A stretch of 64,000 bases of DNA from Gordonibacter sp. Marseille-P4307. Lineage in GTDB: Bacteria; Actinomycetota; Coriobacteriia; Coriobacteriales; Eggerthellaceae. The stretch covers positions 884,642 through 948,641 of the forward strand of contig NZ_UWPD01000001.1 in NCBI RefSeq assembly GCF_900604965.1, read 5' to 3'. The stretch's first letter is position 1, and each line of letters opens with the position of its first letter. Shown in pieces: positions 25,301 through 33,813 of the stretch. The notes below the pieces were generated by a model. That model worked only from the letters and a program-made list of their open reading frames with translations. It did no database searches and was not told where the DNA came from. A program made the position numbers and the translations under genes.

Positions 25301-25844
25301 CGTGAGTGACAAAGACCGGTACGCCCCGTTCGCTGATCCGATTTCTTTGACAGTGGGAGATATGCTTCCGCTACCTAAAGATGTGGTTAAGTTCCCGGAT
25401 ACTCCGGGTCAGATGCCTACCGATCTAGATAAAGTGAAGTTCGCTTGGAAAGCGCCGACACCGAGCACGGACAAAGTCGGTAATACCAAGGGAACCATCA
25501 CTGTTACTTATGCTGATGGCAGCAGCGAAGAAATCACCCTGAAAGTGATAGTAAAGGCTGACGAGCAACCAGGTACCGAACCTAGTGAACCCGGCACACA
25601 GCCGGGTGAAGAGATTCCCGGAACCACCCCCAATCCGGGTACAGGTAAACCTGACACTAAACCTTTGCAGCCGAGCAATCCCTCGTCAAACCCAACTCAG
25701 AGTGTTCCAAAAACCGCAGGTAAGACATCGGCGTTAGCGAATACTGGTTCTGTGGGGCCGGAGGCGTTAGTAGCTCTCGTTTTCCTTAGCACCGCTGGCG
25801 TGTTACTGGTTAGCTGTAGACGCAAATCTGTGCACAAACAGTAA
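22389..25844 (+). CDS. Sortase-anchored M26-like zinc metalloprotease (ZmpA/B/C, IgA1-protease-like)
   Basis: 1151 residues. Signal peptide: basic MRDCSVPFRGK then a hydrophobic core, cleavage near SRAYA. The zinc site is H466-E-H-T-H470, with E490 in GASAELITRG as likely third ligand; AGYGQRSGASAELITRG fits the conserved block after HEXXH in M26 peptidases. Beyond it are a repeat-like motif (AVTYKFNDFDDLPEDVKKLL), a Rib-like domain (DRYAPFADPISLTVGD ... TVTYADGSSEEITLKV), a Pro/Gly/Thr-rich wall spacer, LANTG (1116-1120), a helix and a basic tail. M26 enzymes cleave host IgA1, mucins or other glycoproteins. Codon use is intermediate in GC and unlike its neighbours, which suggests transfer from an Actinomyces- or Mobiluncus-like donor. 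SD GGGGAA. Confidence 0.82.
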   Translation: MRDCSVPFRGKLAQSLSELLALAIATALTLTVAGSVAVSRAYAADALGDQQVQQVLDQVLSDLQKVDFREKAIRDKLAKTNFTGTEKLNKKVAIWKDNKDKYPNLNDVPEEVVLQALQEEYLLASDMEGAFNQIKKDLPAILPLMIRADSQVAAAGKNKDVAYYVNAIKDDTAGFLIGAAYLQRNYGFNIEQGATVARQLMTENNAFGKEYAPLDVVKAIGQQSADQRKMLSTPKLFKDVLGGKIAEQTDLGSFLNDQVVKTGQTPADWFWKTSKAVIYEKKSKANPDAPYRVFDKLKGEPNGQAELLALLNASENSLYVVSTVESIMYGLTDTYVNRALKDADRNAYIAELEEFEHKVEYAAERQADYLDFWHRIAKEDKRSQLVGNRRVWDNQQIKNPNETSAAKRWSPKQGAGVASGVKEFMTPLGYYFTFTQADGVADINSGQIHYWLANGLDDRGLTTYAHEHTHQMANQVHFAGYGQRSGASAELITRGVFEPWHQNHDTDKGANFDLNQIFDRAGQVTYGNENPDRFQTAEDLKTYYGNQMDLIYTLDYLEAEVALSKDDATKAKLFNKVTLSDRDEKFDNITVDEAKNLKTINDLVDMNAVAYRLMVDGQKVTGTAKYNGYYAIPLFTPIYGAPHNPNGMSGDIHTKRLSWEMLAAYGYYEGMVPYLSNQLKPDNVAQNTQFSDDVIISEVSGGTYPTMAAFKKAQYADRIAKKDNLKPITVDWEGKTQQITTYAQLKELMDAAVEDDLKNNRLTQSGWYSKMPTDTKVERLKSAVFLAYKTNTNQFATNIYKNAPKTYAVTYKFNDFDDLPEDVKKLLPASQTDIAAGSTVTLAEPGKKQVVTDKGIYDFKGWEPATITNIAKDETVTGTWTFTAYVTPEAPSSRDDDFAQGGNEYIGSYTLPEVEGVEYLVDGKVVTGTVNVSPNQADANAPVTVTVTARAKDGYSLKPSATSSWEFKFTRVSDKDRYAPFADPISLTVGDMLPLPKDVVKFPDTPGQMPTDLDKVKFAWKAPTPSTDKVGNTKGTITVTYADGSSEEITLKVIVKADEQPGTEPSEPGTQPGEEIPGTTPNPGTGKPDTKPLQPSNPSSNPTQSVPKTAGKTSALANTGSVGPEALVALVFLSTAGVLLVSCRRKSVHKQ

Positions 25845-26066
25845 GTAGCTGCGCTGCGGGATTGGGGGAGTTCATTTTTTAGGTGAAGGGTGAATTTCCC
25901 CGTCCAGGTTGCGATCAGGCGGTGACGGAGTTTTCCAATTGCTAACGCACCATCCAAGCTAGATTAGATAAATAAAAACCAGAAATATGGTAGTAAATCT
26001 TTTGTTGATTTATTTATTTATTCTTAGGCTTGTCGGTTCGGATGAGCATGCGGATGAAACCGCCCG

Positions 26067-26540
26067 CTACGCGTCCTTCTTGAGGTATGCGGCAAGCTTT
26101 TCGTCAAGCTTGCGCTGTTGGCGCCTGTGCGCAAAACCGAAGATCGTGGCGATCACGGCGAATATAAGCAGGTAGGTGATGGTGAACGAGAGCCAGGCCC
26201 CGAGGTTGTCCGAGGGAAACCAGCTCATCAGGACCGCTGTTGTCGCCAAGATCGCGTATAAGCACAGGCCGAACAGCGGCAGGCGCAGCGCGTAGGCCAT
26301 GTGGCGGATAACGGTCGAAGTGAAGAAAACCAGCTGCAGGGCGGCTGACGCGACGCACACCCCGAAAACCGACCAGCACAGGTCGATGCCCCGCTTCGAC
26401 GTCTCATCGGCGAAGACGGAGCCCATCGTCATGCATGCCAGCATGACGATGGTGAATCCAACGCACAGGGAAACCGCGAACGACCGCGCGTTTTCGCCTA
26501 CTGTTCGGTGTTCGGTATCGATGATGCTTTTCGGGGCCAT
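26067..26540 (-). CDS. DUF3021 family membrane protein
   Basis: 157 residues with four membrane helices (about 25-45, 55-75, 90-110, 120-140) and a basic C-terminal tail HRRQQRKLDEKLAAYLKKDA. DUF3021 proteins are typically encoded directly behind a LytTR-type DNA-binding protein, as here (18-base gap), and are thought to sense or antagonise the regulator at the membrane. SD AAAGGAG. Host-like GC content, so this pair marks the return to native sequence after the accretion zone. Confidence 0.85.
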   Translation of the reverse strand: MAPKSIIDTEHRTVGENARSFAVSLCVGFTIVMLACMTMGSVFADETSKRGIDLCWSVFGVCVASAALQLVFFTSTVIRHMAYALRLPLFGLCLYAILATTAVLMSWFPSDNLGAWLSFTITYLLIFAVIATIFGFAHRRQQRKLDEKLAAYLKKDA

Positions 26541-26558
26541 GACAGCTCCTTTCTCGGT

Positions 26559-26999
26559 CTACATTATTCCGATCTTGCGCCTGACCTGGGATGCGTATTG
26601 CCTTGATATGACAATTCGCTCGCTGTTCTCCAAAGTGGCCAGCATTCTGCCGTTCAAATCGGGGGAAAGCCCCGTTATCTTGCGAAAATTCACCACGCAG
26701 TTCTTCGCTATGCGCATGAAATCGCAGTCGGAAAACCTCTCTTCCATTTCGCAGAGGCGCAGCCTCGTTTCGAGAACGGAATCGTTTGTGTAGAAGAACG
26801 TGTGACCGTCGATAGACTCGATATACAGGACGTCTTCCGCGCTCACGATACGGGTTTGTCCATCTGAGTACCCGGTTACCTTGCGGTCGTGCATGCGAAG
26901 CCGTGCCACGATATCTAGCACCTCGCGATCGGTTTTGGCGCACAGGATGGTGATTTCGATATCGCGTGCAGATGGTCGTTCGTCAATCGTTATCTTCAT
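26559..26999 (-). CDS. LytTR-domain transcriptional regulator
   Basis: 146 residues; start at ATG 26999 with AAAGGAG upstream. The N-terminal 45 residues have no receiver domain. Residues about 48-145 form a LytTR DNA-binding domain (VLYIESIDGHTFFYTNDSVL, FMRIAKNCVVNFRKITGL, RIVISRQYASQVRRKIG). With the downstream DUF3021 protein it forms a LytTR regulatory system, which usually autoregulates and controls nearby envelope or competence-like functions. No direct target is apparent; the upstream interval holds CAGAT-AGCG-ATCTG, a small dyad, near 27095. Confidence 0.88.
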   Translation of the reverse strand: MKITIDERPSARDIEITILCAKTDREVLDIVARLRMHDRKVTGYSDGQTRIVSAEDVLYIESIDGHTFFYTNDSVLETRLRLCEMEERFSDCDFMRIAKNCVVNFRKITGLSPDLNGRMLATLENSERIVISRQYASQVRRKIGIM

Positions 27000-27164
27000 C
27001 GCGCTCCTTTCAGCAAAGACATCATAGAGCGGCAAAGGGCACCGCGTTGGTCTTGTGCGGTTAAGTTGCCCTGCAGAGATTCTGAGTTGCAAGAACAGAT
27101 AGCGATCTGCGCAGACTCGATTGAAAAAAAGATTGTTCGATCAATGGCGTATCATTCGATTCCT

Positions 27165-27470
27165 ATGGGAAAACGGCGCTTCTTCGGGCGAAATCCAAGC
27201 GCGAGGTTTAAGATTTTCGGCAAGGATCGGTTTGGCGGGAGGTGCTGCGTGCGAAGAGGGGACACCGAAGTGATCGACGAGGGCCGCAAGATCGATTTGG
27301 CGCGGCGCGATTCCCGCGTCGGGTTCGAAATCGACTGCGAACTTGTGCCGGTGTCGGGTGGGAACAACCCCTGCAAGTACAGCGAATGCTTCGCCTCCGT
27401 CATCGGTTTCGGGCATCTGTCGATCTTAGATGATTGCGCAGGGTTCACGGTCAAAAGCAGGTGGCTATGA
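27165..27470 (+). CDS. Hypothetical protein overlapping tilS
   Basis: About 101 residues from ATG 27165 (other starts: ATG 27138, GTG 27269 with GAGGGG before it). No family recognised. Support for coding: third codon positions are mostly G or C, as in the neighbours, and the stop overlaps the tilS start as ATGATGA, a typical coupling. Composition is basic and Gly/Arg-rich in the first half (GKRRFFGRNPSARFKIFG); the second half has scattered cysteines. Absence of an SD at the longer starts keeps confidence low. Confidence 0.4.
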   Translation: MGKRRFFGRNPSARFKIFGKDRFGGRCCVRRGDTEVIDEGRKIDLARRDSRVGFEIDCELVPVSGGNNPCKYSECFASVIGFGHLSILDDCAGFTVKSRWL

Positions 27471-28591
27471 TGATCGAAGCGACGACGGCGCTCGATCGCG
27501 TGGTTGCGTGCATCGATGGGCGCGGGCTTTCCACGGCCGAGGCTCCGGTTCTGCTGATGGTTTCGGGTGGCTCTGATTCGACGGCGCTTGCCTACCTTGC
27601 AGCCCACTTGCATCGCCTAGGGAGGCTGGGGCCGCTTGCCATGCTGCATGTGAACCATCGGTTGCGCGGCGACGACTCCGACGCGGATGCCGCATTCGTC
27701 GCCGAACTTGCCCAGGTGCTGGACATCCCCCTGTTTAACTGCGAGGTTGATATCGCGGCGCTCATCGGGGAAGAGGGGGGCAATCTCGAAGCGGTTGCCC
27801 GCCGCGAACGCTATGCGGCTGCCGATGAAGCGCTGAAGAGTCTCTGCCTGCACGAAGCTCGACCGTTTGCAGAGGGGCGCATCTTCACCGCGCACACCTC
27901 CGACGATCGCGTCGAGACGTTTTACATGCGCTCCATCGTGGGAACGGGTCCCGGGGGTTTTCGTTCGATGAGGTATCTGAACGGAAGGATCGCGCGACCC
28001 TGCCTCGATGCCACCCGGGAGGATCTGCGCGCCTACGTGCGCTTTCTTGCCGAATCGGGGCAGCCGGTGGTGCGCGACGGGGAGGGGGCGCTTTGGCGCG
28101 AGGATGCGACCAACGCCCACACCGATCGGTTCCGCGCCTACGTGCGCCACGAGGTCGTCCCGCGGGCCAAAGAGCGCAATCCCCAGCTTGCCCAAACGCT
28201 TACGCGCACGATGAATCTGATAGCCGATGAAGACGATTACCTGAATACCCAGGTAGACCGTCTGTTCGGGAACGCGGTGTCGTGGATCGTGTCCGACGAG
28301 GCCTGCGGACCTGATTGCGGGGCGGGTTTCGTTTTGCTGCCCGAGGCGGGGAAGGTGCATTCCGCGCTTGCCCGTCGCGTGGTGGTTCGCGCGCTTGAAT
28401 CGATGCTGCCCCAGGGTGCGCGCATCGAGGCCGCCTCGGTCGAGGCGGTGCTTGCGGGGTTTGCGGACAAGCGGATAAACAGCGGGTATGTTTCCAACAT
28501 TCAGGGAAACCTTGCGGTGAGCGCCAACAAGCATGGTGTGCGCGTCGAGCCGATGGCCGCGTTTCGCACGCGCCGCAATAAGAGAAGCTAG
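27467..28591 (+). CDS. tilS: tRNA(Ile)-lysidine synthetase
   Basis: 374 residues. ATP-dependent attachment of lysine to C34 of tRNA-Ile(CAU), which switches it from Met to Ile decoding. The PP-loop SGGSDS is at residues 33-38; further motifs are HVNHRLRGDDSDADAAF, FTAHTSDDRVETFYMRS (HxxDDxxET) and GTGPGG. The C-terminal half carries the RHEVVPRAKERNP region of the family. The start ATG overlaps the upstream stop. A CAU-anticodon tRNA that could be its substrate is at 60606-60681. Confidence 0.95.
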   Translation: MMIEATTALDRVVACIDGRGLSTAEAPVLLMVSGGSDSTALAYLAAHLHRLGRLGPLAMLHVNHRLRGDDSDADAAFVAELAQVLDIPLFNCEVDIAALIGEEGGNLEAVARRERYAAADEALKSLCLHEARPFAEGRIFTAHTSDDRVETFYMRSIVGTGPGGFRSMRYLNGRIARPCLDATREDLRAYVRFLAESGQPVVRDGEGALWREDATNAHTDRFRAYVRHEVVPRAKERNPQLAQTLTRTMNLIADEDDYLNTQVDRLFGNAVSWIVSDEACGPDCGAGFVLLPEAGKVHSALARRVVVRALESMLPQGARIEAASVEAVLAGFADKRINSGYVSNIQGNLAVSANKHGVRVEPMAAFRTRRNKRS

Positions 28592-28633
28592 CAATCGGGG
28601 CGCGCAGGCTCCGGGAGGGATGTCGGTACGCAT

Positions 28634-29377
28634 ATGGAAGAAACAGACCGCCTGGTTTCCGCAAACGTCGAAGGCGACAAGGATGACGCGCATGCGGGGA
28701 CGGGAGATTATCCGGGCGATGCGGCAGAGGCGGCCGTGGTGGGCGAGGTGATCGACTTCGATATCGTGCTGGCAAGCGCCTCCCCGCGCCGCCGTGACAT
28801 TCTCGAGCAGGCCGGTATTCCGTTCACCGTCTGCGTAAGCGATGTTGACGAGTCGCTTGAGCCCGACGATCTGGCGCAGCCCGTGGAAGCGGCCAAGAAG
28901 CTTGCCCAGCGCAAGGCGGGTGCGGCGGTGCAGGAGGTTTTGAGCGACGAGTATGTGGGCTCGCTCATCGTCATAGGGGCCGACACGGTGGTTGACTGCC
29001 GGGGCGAGGTTTTCGGCAAGCCGCAGGATACCGAAGACGCGAAGCGCATGCTGCGCAGCTTGTCGGGTTGCACCCATCGGGTGCATACGGCGGTTTCGGT
29101 ATGGATGATCCACGCCCCTAACGCCCAGGACGTGTCTTTGGGGTATCGCACGTTCTCCGACACCACGTGCGTCCGCTTCAAAGAACTGGCCGAATGCGAT
29201 ATCGAAAGCTACCTGGCTTGCGGAGAATCGTTCGACAAGGCCGGCGCCTACGCCATTCAGGGGGAAGGGTCGACTCTGGTCGAGGGCATTGACGGGTATC
29301 GCAGCACGGTGGTGGGCTTTCCCATCGAGCGCGTTCTGGACGAGTTTCCCGATATCGCGCGTATGAGACGCGTGTAA
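28634..29377 (+). CDS. maf: Maf-family nucleoside triphosphate pyrophosphatase
   Basis: 247 residues as drawn; the conserved family start, DIVLASASPRRRDILEQAGI, begins only at about residue 42. The acidic N-terminal extension may therefore be artefactual, and GTG 28748 would give a normal-sized protein, but neither start has a well-spaced SD. Other motifs: VIGADTVV, GKPQDTEDAKRMLRSLSG and GAYAIQG. Maf proteins hydrolyse dTTP/UTP or modified nucleotides and guard against incorporation of aberrant bases. It lies 42 bases after tilS in the same direction. Confidence 0.9.
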   Translation: MEETDRLVSANVEGDKDDAHAGTGDYPGDAAEAAVVGEVIDFDIVLASASPRRRDILEQAGIPFTVCVSDVDESLEPDDLAQPVEAAKKLAQRKAGAAVQEVLSDEYVGSLIVIGADTVVDCRGEVFGKPQDTEDAKRMLRSLSGCTHRVHTAVSVWMIHAPNAQDVSLGYRTFSDTTCVRFKELAECDIESYLACGESFDKAGAYAIQGEGSTLVEGIDGYRSTVVGFPIERVLDEFPDIARMRRV

Positions 29378-29433
29378 ATATCGTACCTTCTGGGATGCCG
29401 TAGCCGTATCGTAAGGCGCTCTGATAAGCCCAA

Positions 29434-29493
29434 TGGTAGAATACCGACGATATTGAACAGCAACGATGCCCGCCCATCAGCGATGTTGGGCGG
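29434..29493 (+). promoter_or_regulatory. Possible promoter and leader hairpin of hpt
   Basis: Extended -10 TGGTAGAAT at 29434-29442 (no good -35). Downstream, CCGCCCA (29470-29476) pairs with TGGGCGG (29487-29493), followed by a mixed T-rich run. It may be a weak attenuator or simply leader structure. Confidence 0.4.
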
Positions 29494-29514
29494 TTCTTCG
29501 GTTTTCTGAGAAGG

Positions 29515-30075
29515 ATGCTGAGCGTGGATCGAGACGTCGAAGAGATTCTGTACACCGAAGACGAGATCAAGCGGCGCGTTGCCCAGATCGGCGCGGCGCT
29601 TACTGAAGAGTACGCCGAGCGCGTCGAGCGCGGCGAGCAGATCGTCCTGATCTCGGTTCTGCGCGGCGCGGCCATCTTCATGGCCGATCTGGCGCGCGAG
29701 ATCAAGCTGCCCGTCGAGATGGATTACATGGCCATCTCGTCGTACGGTTCCGGAACCAAGAGCTCGGGTGTCGTGCGCATCTTGAAGGATCTGTCCTCCG
29801 AGATCAGCGGAAAGCACGTTATCGTAGCCGAAGACATTCTCGACTCCGGCCTCACCCTCACGTACCTCCTGAAAAACCTCGCTTCGCGCGAACCGCTGTC
29901 GATCGAGGTTGCCACGCTGCTTCGCAAGAACACGCGGGCTCAGGCCAAGATCGACTGCAAGCACGTGGGCTTCGAATGCCCCGACCGGTTCATTGTGGGT
30001 TACGGTCTGGACTATGCCGAGAAGTACAGGAACCTGCCCTACATCGGCGTTCTGAAACCCGACATCTACCGGTAA
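29515..30075 (+). CDS. hpt: Hypoxanthine phosphoribosyltransferase
   Basis: 186 residues, standard length. Converts hypoxanthine (and guanine) with PRPP to IMP/GMP in purine salvage. The PRPP-binding motif is VIVAEDILDSGLTLTYL; SVLRGAAIFMADLAREI and the base-binding end FIVGYGLDYAEKYRNLPYIG are diagnostic. ATG 29515 is used; GTG 29524 is also possible since AGAAGG is better spaced for it. hpt between tilS and ftsH is a conserved order in many Gram-positive bacteria. Confidence 0.95.
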   Translation: MLSVDRDVEEILYTEDEIKRRVAQIGAALTEEYAERVERGEQIVLISVLRGAAIFMADLAREIKLPVEMDYMAISSYGSGTKSSGVVRILKDLSSEISGKHVIVAEDILDSGLTLTYLLKNLASREPLSIEVATLLRKNTRAQAKIDCKHVGFECPDRFIVGYGLDYAEKYRNLPYIGVLKPDIYR

Positions 30076-30082
30076 CGGCAAG

Positions 30083-30110
30083 GCCCGCTCGCTTCGGCAG
30101 GCGGGCGTTT
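30083..30110 (+). terminator. Weak terminator-like hairpin between hpt and ftsH
   Basis: GCCCGC (30083-30088) pairs with GCGGGC (30101-30106) across a 12-base loop, followed by GTTT only. Readthrough into ftsH is likely. Confidence 0.4.
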
Positions 30111-30163
30111 CGATATTCTAGGCAACAGGGCAGACGCATGTTGTCTGCGAAAGGTAAGGCGCA

Positions 30164-32458
30164 ATGTCAAACAACAGCAAGAAACCCCCGATTCAGGGTG
30201 CTAACCTGCGTACCGCCATCGTCAGCGTCGTCTTGTTCGCGTTCGTGGCGTTTTTGGCCGGGCGGCAGTTCCTCGCTATGACGAACCCCGACGGCAAACC
30301 CACCGACAACCTCATCACGTCCGAATTCATCCAGGCGGTCGAGCAGGATCGCGTGGTTTCGGTTACCTACGATGCGGGCTCTCATACGGTGAGCGGAACC
30401 TACTATCCGGCCGTCACCGCAGGCTCTACGGCGGCAGGCGCCTTCAACAAGTCGTTTTCGGCGCTGGGTGCGCTTGCGAACGCCGAAGCTCCTGCGTGGG
30501 TTAGCCTCCAGGGCATTGCAACCGAGGCTATCGAGGCCAAGCAACTGGGCACCGAGCGCAAGTACACCTCTACGTATGTTGGGCAGGACTCGCTGATCAA
30601 CCTGGTGACGAAGCATCCTGACACCACGTACCAGATCAAGCTGCCCTCTCCGTTCGCCGACATCCTCACCACGCTTCTGCCCATCCTCATCATGGGCGCG
30701 CTTCTGTGGCTGTTCCTCACGCAGATGATGAAGGCGCAGAACTCGCAGATGGGTTTCGGGCGCGCCAAAGCGAAAAAGACGCTTGAGGAGCGCCCCGACG
30801 TCAAATTCGACGATGTTGCCGGCGTAGACGAGGCGGTCGAGGAGATGCAGGAGGTCAAAGACTTCCTGGCGAATCCCGAGAAGTACCGTCAGCTGGGCGC
30901 CAAGATTCCGCGCGGCTGCCTTCTGGTGGGCCCTCCGGGCACCGGTAAGACCCTCTTGGCCCGTGCGGTTGCCGGCGAGGCCGGCGTGCCGTTCTTCAGC
31001 ATCTCGGGCTCCGACTTCGTCGAGATGTTCGTCGGCGTGGGTGCAAGCCGCGTGCGCGATCTGTTCCAGCAGGCTAAAGAGGCGGCGCCTTCGATTATCT
31101 TCATCGACGAGATTGACGCGGTGGGCCGCCAGCGCGGCACCGGTCTGGGTGGCGGGCACGACGAGCGAGAACAGACGCTCAATCAGCTGCTGGTCGAGAT
31201 GGACGGTTTCGAGAAGAACGATTCGGTGGTTCTGATCGCGGCTACCAACCGCTCCGACGTTCTCGATCCGGCGCTTCTACGTCCGGGCCGCTTCGATCGC
31301 CAGATCGTAGTGGATGCGCCCGACGTGCGCGGCCGCGAGAAAATCCTCAAGGTTCACGCCCAGGGCAAACCGTTGGGAAGCGATGTCGACCTGAAGGCCG
31401 TGGCGGGCATCACCCCGGGCTTCACGGGCGCCGACCTTATGAACCTGATGAACGAAAGCGCGCTGCTTACGGCGCGCCGCGGCAAGAAGATCATCACCCA
31501 GACCGAGGTGAGCGACGCGATGGAGCGTATCATAGCCGGACCCGAGCGCAAGGGCCGCGTGATGAACGCCGAGACCAAGACAACCATCGCCTATCACGAA
31601 AGCGGGCACGCGCTTGTTGGGTTCACGCTCGACCACGCCGATCCGGTGCATAAGATCTCGATCATTTCGCGCGGCCGTGCGTTGGGCTACACGCTGTCCA
31701 TCCCCGAAGAGGACAAAGTTCTCTCGACGGTGGGCGAAATGAAAGACGAGTTGGCGGTGTTCATGGGCGGCCGCGTTGCCGAAGAGATCTTCCGCGACGA
31801 CTTCACCACCGGCGCCAGCAACGACCTCGAGCGCGCCACGAAGATGGCTCGCGCGATGGTTACCCAGTACGGTATGTCGCCGATTCTGGGGCATCAGGTG
31901 TTCGGTCAGCCCAATCACGAGGTGTTCCTGGGTCGTGATTACGGCAACACGCAGGATTACTCCGACGAGACGGCGCGCGCTATCGATGCCGAGGTGGCGC
32001 GCATTTTGAAGGAAGCGCACGATCGTGCTTACGAGATTCTCAGCGCGCGCAAGGACCAGATGCATAACATGGCGAAGGTTCTGCTGGAGCGCGAGACGGT
32101 GGAAGGCGAGGCGTGCCAGGCCCTGCTTGAGGATAGGTGGGACGAATACGTGGCACGCGAACCCGAGCTGATCGCCCAGCGCGAGCGGGAAGAGGCTGAG
32201 GCGCGCAAGCGCGATGAGGAGGAAGCCGAGCAGCGCGCTTTGCGCGAGCGCATGGCGGGAATCCCCGGCATGGAGGGGTTTGAGACTGCGTCTTCCGAGA
32301 CCGATGCCGCCGTTTCGACGATTCCCGGTATGGAGTCCGTCGAAAAGCCGGCGGAAGCTTCCCCTTCTGCCGTCCAGGACGCTTCGATCGAAGGGGAAGG
32401 TGCCGACGGTTCTGCGGGCGCATCCCTTGACGACGCCGAGGGGAAGCGGCGAAACTAA
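30164..32458 (+). CDS. ftsH: ATP-dependent zinc metalloprotease FtsH
   Basis: 764 residues. Two membrane helices (about 17-37 and 167-189) enclose an outer domain of about 130 residues; the AAA+ domain follows with Walker A GPPGTGKT near 256, Walker B IIFIDEID and the second region of homology [17 protein letters not shown]. The M41 protease has HESGH at 478-482. It degrades membrane and short-lived cytosolic proteins. The last about 110 residues are an acidic Glu/Ala-rich tail ([20 protein letters not shown]) with two IPGME motifs, longer than in most homologues. Order hpt-ftsH-fol genes is conserved. Confidence 0.96.
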   Translation: MSNNSKKPPIQGANLRTAIVSVVLFAFVAFLAGRQFLAMTNPDGKPTDNLITSEFIQAVEQDRVVSVTYDAGSHTVSGTYYPAVTAGSTAAGAFNKSFSALGALANAEAPAWVSLQGIATEAIEAKQLGTERKYTSTYVGQDSLINLVTKHPDTTYQIKLPSPFADILTTLLPILIMGALLWLFLTQMMKAQNSQMGFGRAKAKKTLEERPDVKFDDVAGVDEAVEEMQEVKDFLANPEKYRQLGAKIPRGCLLVGPPGTGKTLLARAVAGEAGVPFFSISGSDFVEMFVGVGASRVRDLFQQAKEAAPSIIFIDEIDAVGRQRGTGLGGGHDEREQTLNQLLVEMDGFEKNDSVVLIAATNRSDVLDPALLRPGRFDRQIVVDAPDVRGREKILKVHAQGKPLGSDVDLKAVAGITPGFTGADLMNLMNESALLTARRGKKIITQTEVSDAMERIIAGPERKGRVMNAETKTTIAYHESGHALVGFTLDHADPVHKISIISRGRALGYTLSIPEEDKVLSTVGEMKDELAVFMGGRVAEEIFRDDFTTGASNDLERATKMARAMVTQYGMSPILGHQVFGQPNHEVFLGRDYGNTQDYSDETARAIDAEVARILKEAHDRAYEILSARKDQMHNMAKVLLERETVEGEACQALLEDRWDEYVAREPELIAQREREEAEARKRDEEEAEQRALRERMAGIPGMEGFETASSETDAAVSTIPGMESVEKPAEASPSAVQDASIEGEGADGSAGASLDDAEGKRRN

Positions 32459-32483
32459 CGATCGCCTCGAAGGAGATGGCCCT

Positions 32484-33791
32484 ATGTGGTGCTGTTCAAC
32501 CTATGAATTCGACGAGAGGATGCCCATTATCATGGGCATCCTCAACGTTACGCCCGATTCGTTTTCCGACGGGGGAGATCACAACCGACCCGAGGATGCG
32601 ATCGAGCACGCTTTGAAGCTGGTCCAGCAAGGCGCTTGCATCATCGACGTGGGAGGCGAGTCTACGCGCCCCGGTTCGGCCGAGGTTTCCATCGAAGAGG
32701 AGCTGCGGCGCACGGTGGATGTCGTGGCCGAGCTTTCCCGTCGCGGCGTATGCGTAAGCATCGACACGCGTCACGCCGAAGTGGCCGAGGCCTGTGTGAA
32801 GGCGGGCGCAGCGATCATCAACGATGTGTCCGGTTTTCGCGATCCCGCCATGGTGAGCGTGGCTGCAGCCTGCGATGCGGGGTTGGTGGTCATGCACATG
32901 AAGGGCGAGCCTTCCACCATGCAGAGCGACACGTCGTACCACGATGTGGTGGCCGAGGTGCGCGATTACCTGTTCCGCCGCGCCCGCCAGCTTGAGGCTG
33001 CCGGTATCGCGCGCGGGCGAATTTGCCTCGATCCCGGTCCTGGGTTCGGCAAAACGCCCGAACAGAGCCTTGATCTTATGCGCAACCTTCAAGAGCTGGT
33101 GCGGTTGGGGTATCCGGTTATGACGGCGGCCTCGCGCAAGCGCTATGTCGGATTCGCCTACGGCATCGACGCCCCCAAGGACCGCGACGGTGCTTCGGCC
33201 ACCGAAGCGCTGCTGGGCTGCGAGCTGGGAGCCACGATCGTGCGAACGCACAACGTGGAGGCTAGCGCATCGGCTCTGAGGGATCTGCGCCCTCTCGCCG
33301 TTATAGCCCTGGGCTGCAACGTGGCGCTGGTCGCCCAGCCCGGAGAAGAGCGGGAAGCGAAGATCGCCCAGTTGAACTTGGCGATCGGCGCGCTGTGCGC
33401 GCTTCCCGATACGGATATCGTCGATATCTCGAGCTTCTACGAAAGCGAGCCTGCTTACTACGAAGATCAGGACTCGTTCGTGAATGCCGTGGCGCTTGTG
33501 CGCACGGGGATAGCCCCGAAGGAGCTTTTGGGTTACCTGCATGCCATCGAGAACAGCCTGGGTCGCGTGCGCGAGATCCCCAACGGGCCGCGCACCTGCG
33601 ATCTTGATATCGTCGATTACCAGATGTACGTGGTCGATACGGAAGAGTTGGCGCTCCCGCATCCGCGAGCGCTCGAGCGCGACTTCGTGGTGAAGCCCTT
33701 GGCCGAGATCCGCCCCGGTTTCGTGTTCGCCGACGGTTCGATTCTCTCCGATGCGGGTGTGAAGTACGGCGCGGCCGTGCGCATCGGCTAG
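32484..33791 (+). CDS. folP-folK: Bifunctional dihydropteroate synthase / HPPK fusion (FolP-FolK)
   Basis: 435 residues from ATG 32484 (AGGAG eight bases upstream; longer in-frame starts lie inside ftsH). Residues 1 to about 265 are dihydropteroate synthase: IMGILNVTPDSFSDGG, DVGGESTRPGS, INDVSGF and LDPGPGFGKT. Residues about 272-435 are 6-hydroxymethyl-7,8-dihydropterin pyrophosphokinase: IALGCNVA, SSFYESEPAYYEDQDSFVNA and GPRTCDLDIV with LPHPRALERDFV. The two catalyse consecutive steps of folate synthesis, although HPPK acts first and is placed second here. FolB is not part of the fusion and not nearby. Likely cotranscribed with birA (22-base gap). Confidence 0.95.
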   Translation: MWCCSTYEFDERMPIIMGILNVTPDSFSDGGDHNRPEDAIEHALKLVQQGACIIDVGGESTRPGSAEVSIEEELRRTVDVVAELSRRGVCVSIDTRHAEVAEACVKAGAAIINDVSGFRDPAMVSVAAACDAGLVVMHMKGEPSTMQSDTSYHDVVAEVRDYLFRRARQLEAAGIARGRICLDPGPGFGKTPEQSLDLMRNLQELVRLGYPVMTAASRKRYVGFAYGIDAPKDRDGASATEALLGCELGATIVRTHNVEASASALRDLRPLAVIALGCNVALVAQPGEEREAKIAQLNLAIGALCALPDTDIVDISSFYESEPAYYEDQDSFVNAVALVRTGIAPKELLGYLHAIENSLGRVREIPNGPRTCDLDIVDYQMYVVDTEELALPHPRALERDFVVKPLAEIRPGFVFADGSILSDAGVKYGAAVRIG

Positions 33792-33813
33792 ATCGGAAAG
33801 GCTGGCTGCCGGT

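Noticed and set aside
26299..26793. Plus-strand frame opposite the LytTR and DUF3021 genes
   Set aside because: Spans two clearly coding minus-strand genes and the gap between them; shadow frame.
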